This document shows, in pieces, positions 45,801 through 55,336 of a stretch of DNA of 64,000 nucleotides (the first letter of the stretch is position 1; the number at the start of each line of letters is the position of its first letter). The DNA is taken from the NCBI GenBank assembly GCA_052400625.1, contig JBQTGH010000013.1; one strand, given 5' to 3'. Source of the stretch: Thermophagus sp052400625 (GTDB lineage: Bacteria > Bacteroidota > Bacteroidia > Bacteroidales > Marinilabiliaceae). The notes below the pieces were generated by a model, which worked only from the letters and a program-made list of their open reading frames with translations, had not been told where the DNA came from and made no database searches. The position numbers and the translations under genes were made by a program.

Positions 45801-45985
45801 GATATTCCCTGCCTGAAAGCATCATTTCCAAACTCCGCTTAACCGATTGCCGGCTTTATATAAGTGGATCGAATTTACTCACCTGGGCAAAAGAAATTAA
45901 ATGGGCAGATCCGGAAAATACCGGTGATTTCCTTAATTATCCGCCTCTGCGTACCATAAACTTAGGCGTTAATGTGAAATTTTAA
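42893..45985 (+). CDS. SusC-like TonB-dependent outer-membrane transporter
   Basis: Outer-membrane importer of 1030 residues for oligosaccharides, working with the SusD lipoprotein. Signal peptide about 1-32 (SAFSQ), carboxypeptidase-regulatory-like domain (about 37-115, ISGKVLDEQQDPVPGATVMV), plug domain (about 125-235, VVVGYGIQKKETLTGSIANI, LIIVDGVERSNMSRLNPDDI) and 22-strand barrel to the C-terminal Phe. Length is normal. It has no STN domain, so anti-sigma-type signalling is not suggested. It lies 12 bp before SusD. This is the only SusC/SusD pair in the window, so it may serve the xylan genes as well as the side-chain genes. Confidence 0.95.
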   Translation: MKNKIINLCKEKCFLRSLSFLMLILVSSSAFSQNMRTISGKVLDEQQDPVPGATVMVKGNSDYGTITDSDGEFSINIPAEENVLVISFIGMKTQEVDVSNTSSITIILESEIVHLAETVVVGYGIQKKETLTGSIANISGDDIRKSPEANVTASLQGKLPGLTINQRTGEPGSEELEILIRGNGTFRDNSPLIIVDGVERSNMSRLNPDDIESISVLKDASAAIYGARAANGVIIITSKSGKEGKPEFNFSYNYAFQSPTQIPEMLDAATFAEAYNEGDWYRQGRPDEYIPFYSENAIQKYRDGSDPVLYPNTDWVDVTMRSYAPQQRTNLQVTGGSDKVTYLLSFEIMDQEGIMKNNPTHYRQYNLRSNINVNLTENFSLGANIYAILNDREYPSTYADNPDNDYWVDFYNILQANPTLPARYPNGLIAPGRLQENPLLLDRRGYYKVEDRPVYSTFKGTYKVPFVEGLKIDASFNYDLSHQFSKRWSTPYYYHEYNVNTDEYEKKWATNEPTAELTDTYNRWTTMLYNYKIVYDRDFGKHHVGAMVGQEQQKSTWNYTQAYRKNFVSSAIDQINVGSSAAEDKNNGGSASSDAYNNYFGRFNYNFESKYLFEFIFRYDGSQKFPEGKRYGFFPGFSVGWRLSEEDFMKNNLPFVNNLKLRLSHGIIGNDRVDSYQHLQSFSFGGNYVFGTSDAAGIYANTMPNPNITWEESKKTDVGLEATLWKGLFGMDLTLWKEKRSNILTQRNLSVPKIYGFPALPDENIGEVDNHGFELDLSHRNSVGELNYNISGNIAFSRSEIVYMDEVPHAEPYQNLTGHPVGAGLYYKADGIFNTQEELDAYPHASGTQVGDIKIVDLNDDGEINAEDQYRFDYSATPEYVFGLNMGMQYKNFDLSLFFQGQTNAYNYDGTFAKLGNSSFDNAVVDRAKDRWNTENTDGTMPRADDFQPGNSTFYLFDATFVRLKTMEMGYSLPESIISKLRLTDCRLYISGSNLLTWAKEIKWADPENTGDFLNYPPLRTINLGVNVKF

Positions 45986-45997
45986 TTTAAGAAAAAA

Positions 45998-47683
45998 ATG
46001 AAAAAGATACTTTTAATCACAGCCGTCATATTATTATCCTGCGTTTCCTGCAGTGATAATATTCTTGACATTTCGCCCAAAGACCGTATCTCGGAAGACG
46101 CTGTATGGGGCGATGAGAATCTGATAAAAGCTTATCATAGTAATTTGTATAATTCTATTCTTCATGGATTTAACATACATATGCAATCAAAAGCAACCGA
46201 TGAAGCATATTGTAGTATTTCGTGGGGTATCGGTATTATTCCCTTAGGCAACTATAATGCTGATAATATCACTAGTGTGGCGACCACCGATTGGACAGGG
46301 GGTGGTAATATTTATTACTGGGATGTTGCCTGGGAATATATTAGAAAGATTAATATTTTTATTGAGGAGATGCAAACCGATGAGATTTCATTCGAGGATA
46401 AGGCAAGATTAGTAGCTGAAGCAAAATTTTTGAGGGCATACCTCTATTTTGAACTAATTAAAAGATTCGGAGGTGTGCCTATTATAACCGAATCCTATGC
46501 TATGGGAGCTGATGAAACGCTCACAAGAAATTCCTTTGATGAATGTGTTGATTTCATCGAACAGAACCTGACCGAAGCCATTCCGGATTTACCGGAAAAA
46601 TATGCAACAAGTGACGCAAACTTTGGCCGGGCGACCCAGGATGCCTGCCAGGCGCTACGTTCCCGTGTATATTTGTACGCTGCTTCACCTCTTTTCAATC
46701 CCTCTGATGACGAAGAAAAGTGGCAAAAAGCCTCAGATGCTGCCTGGACTTTAATAGAGGAAGATAATTATTCATTGTATCCTGATTACGAAACGCTGTT
46801 CAATCAGCCCAGCGGAACAGAAAATAGTGAAATCATTTTTGCCAGAAACTTTTCTTCTTCTAATTATCACCAGGCACCTATGCACAACTTAGGTCGCAGA
46901 TATGGTGCTTACGGAGGATGGTGGGCAAGTAACGGCCCCTCCCAGAATTTGGTGGATGATTATGATATGATAAACGGAGAACCTCCTTTCTTAGAAGATG
47001 GAACGATTAATCCTGCATCGGGCTATGATCCCCAGCATCCTTATAGAAACCGTGATCCACGATTCGAAGCAACCATAATACATGATTCATCTGTATATCA
47101 TGGTGATCTTCATGAAATGTGGATAGCATCAGATGGCGAGTCATGGGGATATGATTCTTATAAAGAAAGTGGAGACAATCCCAGAACAAACTATATATTA
47201 AGAAAATTTATGCCTCCCGAAGGCAGAGCCATTAGTTGGCAGGAGCATTATACCATCCCATGGATCATATTCCGATTGGGTGAAATATATCTTAACTACG
47301 CCGAAGCTCAGTTTGAGTTGGGCAATGAAGACGTGGCCAGAGAGTATTTGAACAGAGTACGAAGCAGGTCGAGCGTGGATTTGCCAGATATTCCGGCTTC
47401 TGTTACTGGTGATGATCTTAGGCAAAGAATATATAACGAACGAAGAATCGAACTGGCATTCGAAGAACACAGGTTATGGGATGTCAGAAGGTGGAAAATT
47501 GCCATGGAAGTTGAAAACGAGCCTATTTATGGGATGGATATAATAAAAGATGTAGAAACTGGTGAGAAAACTTACACACCGGTAAAACTTCTTGAAAGAA
47601 ACTTCGAAGAACACATGGTTTTGCTTCCTATACACTCTGAGGAAATCCGCAGAACAGAAATGGAACAAAATAGTGGATATTGA
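45998..47683 (+). CDS. SusD-like surface glycan-binding lipoprotein
   Basis: Partner of the SusC transporter; captures oligosaccharides at the outer face. 561 residues with lipobox cysteine (Cys15 or Cys18 in LLSCVSCSDN). SusD N-terminal TPR region (AEAKFLRAYLYFELIKRFGGVPII at about 135-160) and the C-terminal RagB/SusD block (LNYAEAQFELGNEDVAREYLNRVR and YNERRIELAFEEHRLWDVRRWK) are clear. A strong hairpin stands 12 bp after the stop codon, so SusC/SusD may be expressed more than the enzymes downstream. Confidence 0.95.
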   Translation: MKKILLITAVILLSCVSCSDNILDISPKDRISEDAVWGDENLIKAYHSNLYNSILHGFNIHMQSKATDEAYCSISWGIGIIPLGNYNADNITSVATTDWTGGGNIYYWDVAWEYIRKINIFIEEMQTDEISFEDKARLVAEAKFLRAYLYFELIKRFGGVPIITESYAMGADETLTRNSFDECVDFIEQNLTEAIPDLPEKYATSDANFGRATQDACQALRSRVYLYAASPLFNPSDDEEKWQKASDAAWTLIEEDNYSLYPDYETLFNQPSGTENSEIIFARNFSSSNYHQAPMHNLGRRYGAYGGWWASNGPSQNLVDDYDMINGEPPFLEDGTINPASGYDPQHPYRNRDPRFEATIIHDSSVYHGDLHEMWIASDGESWGYDSYKESGDNPRTNYILRKFMPPEGRAISWQEHYTIPWIIFRLGEIYLNYAEAQFELGNEDVAREYLNRVRSRSSVDLPDIPASVTGDDLRQRIYNERRIELAFEEHRLWDVRRWKIAMEVENEPIYGMDIIKDVETGEKTYTPVKLLERNFEEHMVLLPIHSEEIRRTEMEQNSGY

Positions 47684-47694
47684 TAATTGATTTA

Positions 47695-47770
47695 AAAGCT
47701 GTCTCAATATATAATATTAGGTTTTAGCCGTGAAATATATGCTTCTCCTAATATATATTGAGACAGCTTT
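47695..47770 (+). terminator. long hairpin after SusD
   Basis: AAAGCTGTCTCAATATAT (from 47695) pairs with ATATATTGAGACAGCTTT (to 47770); a stem of about 24 bp with a 3-base bulge. It starts 12 bp after the stop. Terminator or 3-prime stabiliser separating SusC/SusD from the GH97. The rest of the space up to 47982 shows only AAACATGTTTTAC, which also occurs in the hairpin before SusC. Confidence 0.65.
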
Positions 47771-47982
47771 ACACATTCATTAGTATATAATCATTCTAAG
47801 TCATTGGCAAAATGGAACTCGTCTCTATCACCCGGGACGAGTTTCAATCCAATAATTTTTACCTGAGTTCAAAAATCAAATATCCAAAATTGACATTTTA
47901 AACATGTTTTACCATCTATTTTTACTCATTAGAAAAAACTGAAAACATCGACATTCCCCTATACCAATAATATTTTATAATC

Positions 47983-49902
47983 ATGAAACAAATCCTGTCA
48001 CTTATACTCATCTCCCTGATTCCTGTCTTATTATCAGCACGGAATGCGGAAGTAGTATCGCCAAATACAAAAATCAGAGTTGAACTCCTTAATACGAATG
48101 ATGATAAAACCGGGGAGTGGTATCTAAAGGTATATTTCGAAAACAACAATCAGACTTCAGAAATAATTCCCAAAATTGAACTGGGGATATCCCGGAGTGA
48201 TCAGGACTTTCATAAAAATCTGAAACTGCTCAAAATAAGCAGGCCAAAACAAATAGAAGAAGACTATACAACCAAACACGGGAAGCGTTCTCATCGCAAT
48301 AATTCGGCAAATGAAGTAGTGGTTTCCTTTGAGAACCCGGACAAAACCAGGTTGAACCTCATCATCAGAGCATACAATGATGGTATGGCCTTCAGGTATC
48401 AGTTTCCTGAAAACGAAGGTAATTTTGCAATTAAAGATGAACTGACTTCATATATAATACCCGACAGCACCGAACGTTGGTTGCAGAAATTTGACCTGTC
48501 CAATGAAAAATTATTTGACCACATGAATAGCTCCGATATTCAGGAGAATTGGGGTTATCCCGCACTTTTCAAATCACCTGATCGTTCATGCTGGTATCTT
48601 GTTCATGAGGCAGACCTGGATCGAAACTATTGTGCCACCAAACTCAGCAATCTAAAAGACAAAAAAAGCTACAAAGTCACACTTCCTGCCCCTCACGAGG
48701 GTGAAGGTGAAGCCTTACCTAAAATCTCCCTGCCCTGGAAATCCCCCTGGCGGGTCATCATTATGGGAGAACTGTCAGACATTGTAGAATCCACCCTGGT
48801 TGAAGACGTATCCACCCCGTCGGTAATTGAAGACACGGACTGGATCAAACCGGGCCTGGTATCCTGGAACTATTGGTCGGACAACCACGGCACCAGGGAT
48901 TATCAAACGGTAAAGAAATTTACCGATCTTGCAGCACGCATGGACTGGCCTTATACCCTCTTCGACTGGGAATGGGATGCCATGGGCAATGGTGGTGATG
49001 TGGAAGATGCAGCAAAATACGCCGTCTCCAAAGGGATAAAACCACTTATTTGGTACAACTCGGGCATGTTCAAGTGGATTACCGCAACGCCCATTGATCG
49101 CATGAAAACGCACGAAAACCGGATGGAAGAATTTGCCTGGTTAAAAGGCTTAGGGTTTGCCGGTGTGAAAGTGGACTTTTTCCTGAGCGAAAAGCAATAC
49201 ATGATTAATTACTATCTTGACATTCTGAAAGATGCTGCCAAATTTGAGATGATGGTCAATTTCCACGGCAGCCTTGTTCCCCGCGGATGGGCCCGTACTT
49301 ACCCTCACCTGATGACGATGGAGGCCGTAAGAGGAGCCGAGTGGTACAACAACAATTCGGAGTTAACCACCACAGCTCCCGAACACAACACAATATTGCC
49401 TTTTACCAGAAATGTAGTAGGGTCTATGGATTATACCCCGGTTACTTTCACCAATTCCCAACATCCGCACATCACATCTTACGGACATGAACTTGCCCTG
49501 GGTGTTGTTTTTGAATCTGCCTTTCAACACATGGCCGACCGCCCCGATGGTTATGACAATCTGCCTGATGCCGCTAAAGTATTTTTACGTGAACTACCCG
49601 CAGCCTGGGATGAAACAAAACTTATCGATGGTTATCCGGGGAAAGATGTTATCATAGCTCGAAGAAAAGGTGCCGGGTGGTATTTAGGAGGCATTAATGC
49701 TGAAGCACACCAGAACAAGAATAAAACACTAAATTTTAATTTTTTACCCGAAGGACAAAAATACAAACTCACATTGATTACCGATGGTGAATACGACACT
49801 GAATTATCCACAAGTTATCTGGTTGTCGACAAAAATTCTGAAATTGATGTAAAAATGCTACGTCGGGGAGGTTTTGCGGCCAGTTTAAAACCAGTACAGT
49901 AA
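47983..49902 (+). CDS. GH97 retaining glycosidase (alpha-galactosidase or beta-L-arabinopyranosidase type)
   Basis: GH97 of 639 residues. Signal peptide about 1-19, N-terminal super-sandwich (about 24-280), barrel (about 285-560) and C-terminal domain. Nucleophile Asp398 in GVKVDFFLSEKQ and acid/base Glu447 in MEAVRGAEWYNN match the retaining subgroup, whose known members release alpha-galactose or beta-L-arabinopyranose. The NPFTRNVVGSMDYTP-like block FTRNVVGSMDYTPVTFTN is standard. It probably trims a terminal galactose-like side group. A broken relative of this gene survives at 60018. A repeat copy starts right after its stop. Confidence 0.93.
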   Translation: MKQILSLILISLIPVLLSARNAEVVSPNTKIRVELLNTNDDKTGEWYLKVYFENNNQTSEIIPKIELGISRSDQDFHKNLKLLKISRPKQIEEDYTTKHGKRSHRNNSANEVVVSFENPDKTRLNLIIRAYNDGMAFRYQFPENEGNFAIKDELTSYIIPDSTERWLQKFDLSNEKLFDHMNSSDIQENWGYPALFKSPDRSCWYLVHEADLDRNYCATKLSNLKDKKSYKVTLPAPHEGEGEALPKISLPWKSPWRVIIMGELSDIVESTLVEDVSTPSVIEDTDWIKPGLVSWNYWSDNHGTRDYQTVKKFTDLAARMDWPYTLFDWEWDAMGNGGDVEDAAKYAVSKGIKPLIWYNSGMFKWITATPIDRMKTHENRMEEFAWLKGLGFAGVKVDFFLSEKQYMINYYLDILKDAAKFEMMVNFHGSLVPRGWARTYPHLMTMEAVRGAEWYNNNSELTTTAPEHNTILPFTRNVVGSMDYTPVTFTNSQHPHITSYGHELALGVVFESAFQHMADRPDGYDNLPDAAKVFLRELPAAWDETKLIDGYPGKDVIIARRKGAGWYLGGINAEAHQNKNKTLNFNFLPEGQKYKLTLITDGEYDTELSTSYLVVDKNSEIDVKMLRRGGFAASLKPVQ

Positions 49903-49903
49903 T

Positions 49904-50070
49904 TAGTGCTCGTCTATAAACTCGCAAAAATTTTCACAATATGTATGTATGTTCAGAAAGTGCCAGCGGGAAGGCTTGCGAAACAGCAAAAAACGGAGTT
50001 TACTTTTCGTAAATGAGTATTTTGGCGGCAAGCGTAACACAGCAAATGGTACTTTATGGACAGACAATAG
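49904..50070 (-). repeat. copy E of the TAGTGTC palindromic element
   Basis: TAGTGCTCGTCTATAAACTC to TTTATGGACAGACAATAG, 167 bp, orientation as copy B. It begins 2 bp after the GH97 stop codon and is followed directly by the leader repeat before GH3. Confidence 0.78.
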
Positions 50071-50090
50071 TTAACATTAAATCAATCTAA

Positions 50091-50183
50091 AATGAAACGA
50101 GCATGGCAAAGTTTGCCACAATAAGAACATATATAAGTTATTGCATGCGAGTTCCATTCGACTTTAAAAATTAAATTTTATAC
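50091..50183 (+). promoter_or_regulatory. ~97-bp structured leader repeat before GH3
   Basis: AATGAAACGAGCATGGCAAA, perfect inner hairpin GGCAAA-G-TTTGCC, right arm TGCATGCGAGTTCCATTCGA, tail ATTTTATACC, then ATG at 50187. It is the copy closest to the family consensus. Confidence 0.68.
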
Positions 50184-50186
50184 CAA

Positions 50187-52784
50187 ATGAAAAAACAACT
50201 CTTTTTAATAGCAGTTCTGCTTATATCGATCACTGTAAAAGGGCAGGTTTTGCCTTTTCAGAACCCCGATTTGAGCTCTGAAGAACGGGCCAGAGACCTT
50301 ATCTCCAGACTAACCGTTGAAGAAAAAGCACGTTTGTTGTGTGACCAGTCTGAAGCCATTCCCCGCCTGGACATAAAGAAATTTAACTGGTGGAGCGAGG
50401 CCCTGCACGGGTATGCCAACAACGACAGCGTGACAGTTTTCCCCCAACCCATAGGTATGGCAGCTTCATTCAATGATGAGCTGGTTTTTGAAATATTTAA
50501 TGCTACCTCGGATGAAGCACGTGCCAAATACCATCAGGCTCAGCGAAGGGGAGAAGAAAACCGAAGATTTCTGAGCCTTTCAGTCTGGACACCCAATGTA
50601 AATATTTTTCGCGATCCACGCTGGGGCCGTGGCCAGGAGACCTACGGCGAAGACCCGTATCTGATGTCGCGTATGGGAGTTCAGGTGGTCAAGGGCTTAC
50701 AAGGGCCTGAAGATGCGAAATACCGCAAACTATTGGCCTGTGCCAAACATTACACCGTGCATTCCGGCCCCGAATGGAGCCGGCATGAACTAAACGTCAA
50801 TGATGTCAGCCCCCGGGAATTTTACGAAACTTACATGCCAGCTTTCAAAGCTTTGGTTCAGAAAGCCGATGTAAGACAGGTAATGTGTGCCTATCATCGC
50901 CTGGATGACGAACCTTGTTGCAGTAATACCAGGATTCTGCAACGTATCCTGCGTGATGAATGGGGCTATGAGTATATGGTTGTTGCCGACTGTGGTGCCA
51001 TCACCGATTTTCATACCACCCACGGGATATCTTCCACACCTGTTCATGCTGCTGCCACCGGACTTCTGGCAGGAACCGACCTGGAATGCATCTGGGACAA
51101 CTATCATTACAAAATGTTGCCCGAAGCGTTGGAAAAAGATTTGATCACGGAAGAAGACATCGACAGAAGTTTAATGCGTGTTTTAAAAGGACGCTTCGAC
51201 CTTGGAGAGATGGATGACAATTCCCTTGTTCCCTGGGCTCAAATACCCGCCTCTGTCCTTAATAACGAAAAACACAGACAACTGGCCTACAAAATGGCCC
51301 AACAATCAATGACTTTGTTGCAAAATAGAAACAATGTTCTGCCCCTGGATAAATCATCCACAGAAAAAATTGCGGTTATCGGCCCCAATGCTGATGATGA
51401 AGAGATGCTGTGGGGCAATTACAACGGAACGCCCATAAGAACCATTACCATCCTGGATGGTATCAAAACCAAAGTACACTCTGACAATATTTTATACGAC
51501 AAAGCAGTTGACCTGGTAGATGATAAAGTGACGGTCAGCTACTTCTCAAAAGGAAAGATTGACCAAAAACAGGGCTTTAAAGCCACTTATTGGAATCATC
51601 CGAATTTTGAAGGAGAACCTGTTGTCGAACAACAACTTGTAAATCCCATAAAACTGACTGCCGCCGGACAGCATGAGTTTGCACCGGGCGTAAAACTGGA
51701 AGATTTTTCTGCCATATATGAAACAGACTTCACCCCCACAGTATCAGAAGAAATAGTATTTAAGGGCGGAGCCACCGGCTTTTTCGAACTGATTGTTAAC
51801 GGTGACACCCTGGCAAGCTATACCAACTGGAGAACAATACCCGCAAGATTCCCTCTTTATGTGGAGGCCGGCAAAACCTATGAAATAGAAATCCGCTATG
51901 CCCAGCGTGAAAACTGGGAAGCCAATATCGAACTTGATTTTGGAAGAGAAGAAAATGTGGACTACACTGCTCTCCTGAAAAAACTGAAAGACATTGAAAC
52001 AGTCGTGTTTGCAGGCGGTCTTTCAGGTTCTCTTGAAGGAGAAGAAATGCCCGTTTCATATCCCGGCTTCAAAGGTGGCGATCGCACAAATATTGAGCTT
52101 CCGTCGGTGCAGCGAAACTGCCTCAAAGCTTTGAAAGAGGCAGGTAAAACCGTGATTTTTGTGAACTGTTCCGGCTCGGCAATCGCGTTAGAACCGGAAA
52201 CCGAATCCTGCGACGCTATTCTTCAGGCCTGGTATGCCGGAGAATCAGGTGGACAAGCTGTTGCTGATGTACTTTTTGGTGATTACAACCCGGCAGGAAA
52301 ACTTCCGCTTACGTTCTACCGGAACTCTGATAACCTGGGTGACATTGAAGATTACTCCATGGAAGGCAGGACTTACCGTTACACTACCGATCATCTTTTC
52401 CCGTTTGGTTTCGGACTCAGTTATACCAGTTTCGAGATTGGTAAAGCCCGACTGAGCAAATCGACAATAAAAGCTGATGAGACCATCAGCATTAATATTC
52501 CTGTTAAAAATACCGGAAAACGCGATGGAACTGAAATCGTGCAGGTCTATGTTCGCAAGGTAAACGACATTGACGGACCACTTAAAACCTTAAAGGGATT
52601 TGAACGAGTGGAAGTTCCTGCCGGAAAAACCAGGCAGGCTAACATCAGCCTACCTCCCTCAACTTTTGAATTTTATGACTGGAGCCAGAGAAAAATGGCG
52701 GTGACTCCCGGCGACTATATACTTTATTACGGTAATAGTTCGGATAATAAGGATTTAAAACAATTAGAAGTAAGCATCCAATAA
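50187..52784 (+). CDS. GH3 glycosidase with PA14 insert, probable beta-xylosidase
   Basis: 865-residue GH3. Signal peptide about 1-20 (VKGQ), GH3 N-domain with nucleophile Asp268 in VVADCGAITDFH, GH3 C-domain interrupted by a PA14 domain (about 450-600, KQGFKATYWNHPNFEGEPV), and a C-terminal fibronectin-like domain (about 770-865). The order and the HYTVHSGPE and NWWSEALHG motifs match the xylan 1,4-beta-xylosidase group of Bacteroidota. It starts 3 bp after the leader repeat and is followed 13 bp later by GH31, so GH3 and GH31 are co-transcribed. Confidence 0.92.
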   Translation: MKKQLFLIAVLLISITVKGQVLPFQNPDLSSEERARDLISRLTVEEKARLLCDQSEAIPRLDIKKFNWWSEALHGYANNDSVTVFPQPIGMAASFNDELVFEIFNATSDEARAKYHQAQRRGEENRRFLSLSVWTPNVNIFRDPRWGRGQETYGEDPYLMSRMGVQVVKGLQGPEDAKYRKLLACAKHYTVHSGPEWSRHELNVNDVSPREFYETYMPAFKALVQKADVRQVMCAYHRLDDEPCCSNTRILQRILRDEWGYEYMVVADCGAITDFHTTHGISSTPVHAAATGLLAGTDLECIWDNYHYKMLPEALEKDLITEEDIDRSLMRVLKGRFDLGEMDDNSLVPWAQIPASVLNNEKHRQLAYKMAQQSMTLLQNRNNVLPLDKSSTEKIAVIGPNADDEEMLWGNYNGTPIRTITILDGIKTKVHSDNILYDKAVDLVDDKVTVSYFSKGKIDQKQGFKATYWNHPNFEGEPVVEQQLVNPIKLTAAGQHEFAPGVKLEDFSAIYETDFTPTVSEEIVFKGGATGFFELIVNGDTLASYTNWRTIPARFPLYVEAGKTYEIEIRYAQRENWEANIELDFGREENVDYTALLKKLKDIETVVFAGGLSGSLEGEEMPVSYPGFKGGDRTNIELPSVQRNCLKALKEAGKTVIFVNCSGSAIALEPETESCDAILQAWYAGESGGQAVADVLFGDYNPAGKLPLTFYRNSDNLGDIEDYSMEGRTYRYTTDHLFPFGFGLSYTSFEIGKARLSKSTIKADETISINIPVKNTGKRDGTEIVQVYVRKVNDIDGPLKTLKGFERVEVPAGKTRQANISLPPSTFEFYDWSQRKMAVTPGDYILYYGNSSDNKDLKQLEVSIQ

Positions 52785-52797
52785 AATCACATTAACT

Positions 52798-55194
52798 ATG
52801 AAACGCGCTTTTGCAGTATTATTCATAATCCTTGCCGTTATTACCCATGGCAGTGCTCAGTCGTATCTGAAAACCGACATAGGAATAAAAACTTCTATTG
52901 AAGATACTGATTATGAGATTCAATTTTTCAGTCCCTCAATAGTAAGAGTTTTAAAATCGCCTGAAAAATCGTGCTTTACTAAAGAAAGTCTCTCCGTTAT
53001 AAAAAAGCCTCAAAAAACAGACATTGATGTCAGGCTTGACGGGAAAGATTTAATCCTGGAAAGCGATGAATTGCTGGTGACACTGAACATGAACAATGGA
53101 ACTGTTTCATTCGAAACCTCAACGGGTCAACCGCTTTTGAGTGAAAAAGAAGCAAGTGCCGAATTCACAAAATTTAACGATGCCGGTAATGAAACATACA
53201 GCGTTTCACAATCATTCGCACTGGAAAAGGATGAAGCCATTTACGGGTTAGGTATCCTTCAAAACGGGAAAATGGTACAGCGCGACCTCGAAATACACAT
53301 GGTGCAAAATAACACGCAGGACTTTGTTCCGTTTTTCCAGTCGGCCAAGGGATATGGATTGTTCTGGGATAACTATTCACCTACGACATTCAGCGATAAC
53401 AAGGAACAAACTTCATTTAGTTCGGAAGTTGGCGATGGCATCGACTATTATTTTATGTACGGTAAAAATGCCGATGGCGTGGTTGCCTGTATGCGCGAAT
53501 TAACCGGGCAGGTGCCCATGTTCCCGTTGTGGACTTATGGTTACTGGCAAAGCAGGGAACGCTACAAAAGTCAGGACGAAACGGTAGGCGTTGTCCGCAA
53601 ATATCGAGAACTGGGAGTGCCACTCGATGGCATCATCCAGGACTGGCGTTACTGGGGCAATAATTACCTCTGGAATGCCATGGAATTCCTTAATGAAGAA
53701 TTCTACGACCCGCAAAAGATGGTTAACGATGTGCATAATATGAATGCACACATGATTATTTCAATCTGGAATTCATTTGGACCTCATACCAAACCCTATC
53801 GCGAGCTGGACAGCATCAATGCTCTTTTCGACTTTAAAACCTGGCCCGAATCGGGTTCTTTCAAATGGCCACCCAATCCCGATTATCCTTCGGGAGTGCG
53901 GGTTTACGATGCATACAACCCGGCGGCACGCGATATTTACTGGAAGTGCCTGAATAAAGGCATTTTCTCATTGGGCATGGACGGATGGTGGATTGACTCC
54001 TCCGAACCCGATCATTTCGACCCGAAACCTTCCGATTTTGACAATCAGACCTATCTTGGCTCGTTCCGTAAAGTACGCAATGCCTACCCCTTAATGACAG
54101 TGGGCGGTGTTTACAAACATCAGCGCGAGTTGACGTCTGAAAAGCGTGTTTTTATTCTCACCCGTTCGGTATTTGCCGGACAGCAACGCTATGGCGCCAA
54201 TACCTGGTCGGGTGACGTTGTAGCATCCTGGGATGCCTTACGCAAGCAGATATCAGGAGGTTTAAATTTGTCGCTGTGTGGGGTTCCTCATTACAACAGC
54301 GATATAGGCGGGTTCTTCCTTTGGGATTTTCAAAATCCTCTGGAAAATGCCGATTACCGCGAATTGTATGCCCGGTGGGTTCAGTTTGGCGCATTCTGCC
54401 CGATGATGCGTTCTCATGGTGCCGATGCACCTCGCGAAATATATCGGTTTGGAAAAAAAGGAGAACCTGTTTTCGATGCCATAGAAAAATACATCAAGCT
54501 GCGTTATAGCTTGCTACCATACATATATTCCGCTTCGTGGGATGTGAGCGAGAACCAGTCGAGCATGATGCGTGCCCTGGTAATGGATTTTCCGAACGAT
54601 AAGAATGCACTTAATATTGATGATCAATACATGTTTGGCAAATCCATCCTGGTTTGCCCGATAACCGAGCGAATGTATAATGAGAATGGACAGGCAGATT
54701 TTAGCACGGTCGAAGAACGAGAGCTATACTTGCCAGCCGGCACCAGGTGGATTGACTTTTGGACAGGAGATATGCTGGAAGGCGGACAAACCATCACAAG
54801 GGAAACACCACTTGACATCATGCCATTATATGTCAAAGCAGGTTCCATAATTCCTATTGGCCCGGATGTTCAATATGCCGAAGAGAAACCCTGGGACAGC
54901 CTTGAAATCAGGATTTACGAAGGGGCTGACGGGGAATTTACCCTTTATGAGGATGAAAACGATAACTATAATTACGAAAAAGGCGAGTATTCAACTATCA
55001 GGCTTAGTTGGGATGATTCAAAGAAAACCCTGACCATAAGTAACAGGGAAGGCTCTTTCCCAGGAATGCTTCAGGAACGAAAATTCAATATTGTAAAAGT
55101 TATCCCGGGAAATGGTACAAGTGAAGAAACCGTGGAGAAGTTCGACAAAAAGTTAAACTATAACGGTCAAAAAATAGCTGTCAAACTTCAATAG
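52798..55194 (+). CDS. GH31 alpha-xylosidase-like enzyme
   Basis: 798-residue GH31. Signal peptide about 1-20 (SAQS), N-terminal beta-sandwich, TIM barrel with nucleophile Asp400 in DGWWIDSSEPDH and acid/base Asp473 in TWSGDVVASW, then proximal and distal C-terminal beta-domains. The SEPD after the nucleophile is a mark of alpha-xylosidases rather than alpha-glucosidases (which carry MNEP). Substrate would be alpha-linked xylose on a galactose- or arabinose-bearing side chain, or xyloglucan. Intact, same operon as the preceding GH3. Confidence 0.9.
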   Translation: MKRAFAVLFIILAVITHGSAQSYLKTDIGIKTSIEDTDYEIQFFSPSIVRVLKSPEKSCFTKESLSVIKKPQKTDIDVRLDGKDLILESDELLVTLNMNNGTVSFETSTGQPLLSEKEASAEFTKFNDAGNETYSVSQSFALEKDEAIYGLGILQNGKMVQRDLEIHMVQNNTQDFVPFFQSAKGYGLFWDNYSPTTFSDNKEQTSFSSEVGDGIDYYFMYGKNADGVVACMRELTGQVPMFPLWTYGYWQSRERYKSQDETVGVVRKYRELGVPLDGIIQDWRYWGNNYLWNAMEFLNEEFYDPQKMVNDVHNMNAHMIISIWNSFGPHTKPYRELDSINALFDFKTWPESGSFKWPPNPDYPSGVRVYDAYNPAARDIYWKCLNKGIFSLGMDGWWIDSSEPDHFDPKPSDFDNQTYLGSFRKVRNAYPLMTVGGVYKHQRELTSEKRVFILTRSVFAGQQRYGANTWSGDVVASWDALRKQISGGLNLSLCGVPHYNSDIGGFFLWDFQNPLENADYRELYARWVQFGAFCPMMRSHGADAPREIYRFGKKGEPVFDAIEKYIKLRYSLLPYIYSASWDVSENQSSMMRALVMDFPNDKNALNIDDQYMFGKSILVCPITERMYNENGQADFSTVEERELYLPAGTRWIDFWTGDMLEGGQTITRETPLDIMPLYVKAGSIIPIGPDVQYAEEKPWDSLEIRIYEGADGEFTLYEDENDNYNYEKGEYSTIRLSWDDSKKTLTISNREGSFPGMLQERKFNIVKVIPGNGTSEETVEKFDKKLNYNGQKIAVKLQ

Positions 55195-55336
55195 ATAGTT
55201 AGATTTTTGGGTATAAGATGTAGGACAAAGGCTATGATGCTGAAAATATGAGCTTTAACATCGTTACTCTTTTAAAAACAAACAATTGATCTCAAGACAT
55301 TTACAGAAGTCTAAAAAGATTATTGAAACCTTAAAT
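55195..55336 (+). repeat. half copy of the CAATAGATCGTTAG element
   Basis: AATAGATAGTTAGATTTTTG begins in the GH31 stop codon (last bases CAATAG) and AACAAACAATTGATCTCAAG follows as in 36607-36889 and 30559. The other end is missing. Confidence 0.5.
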
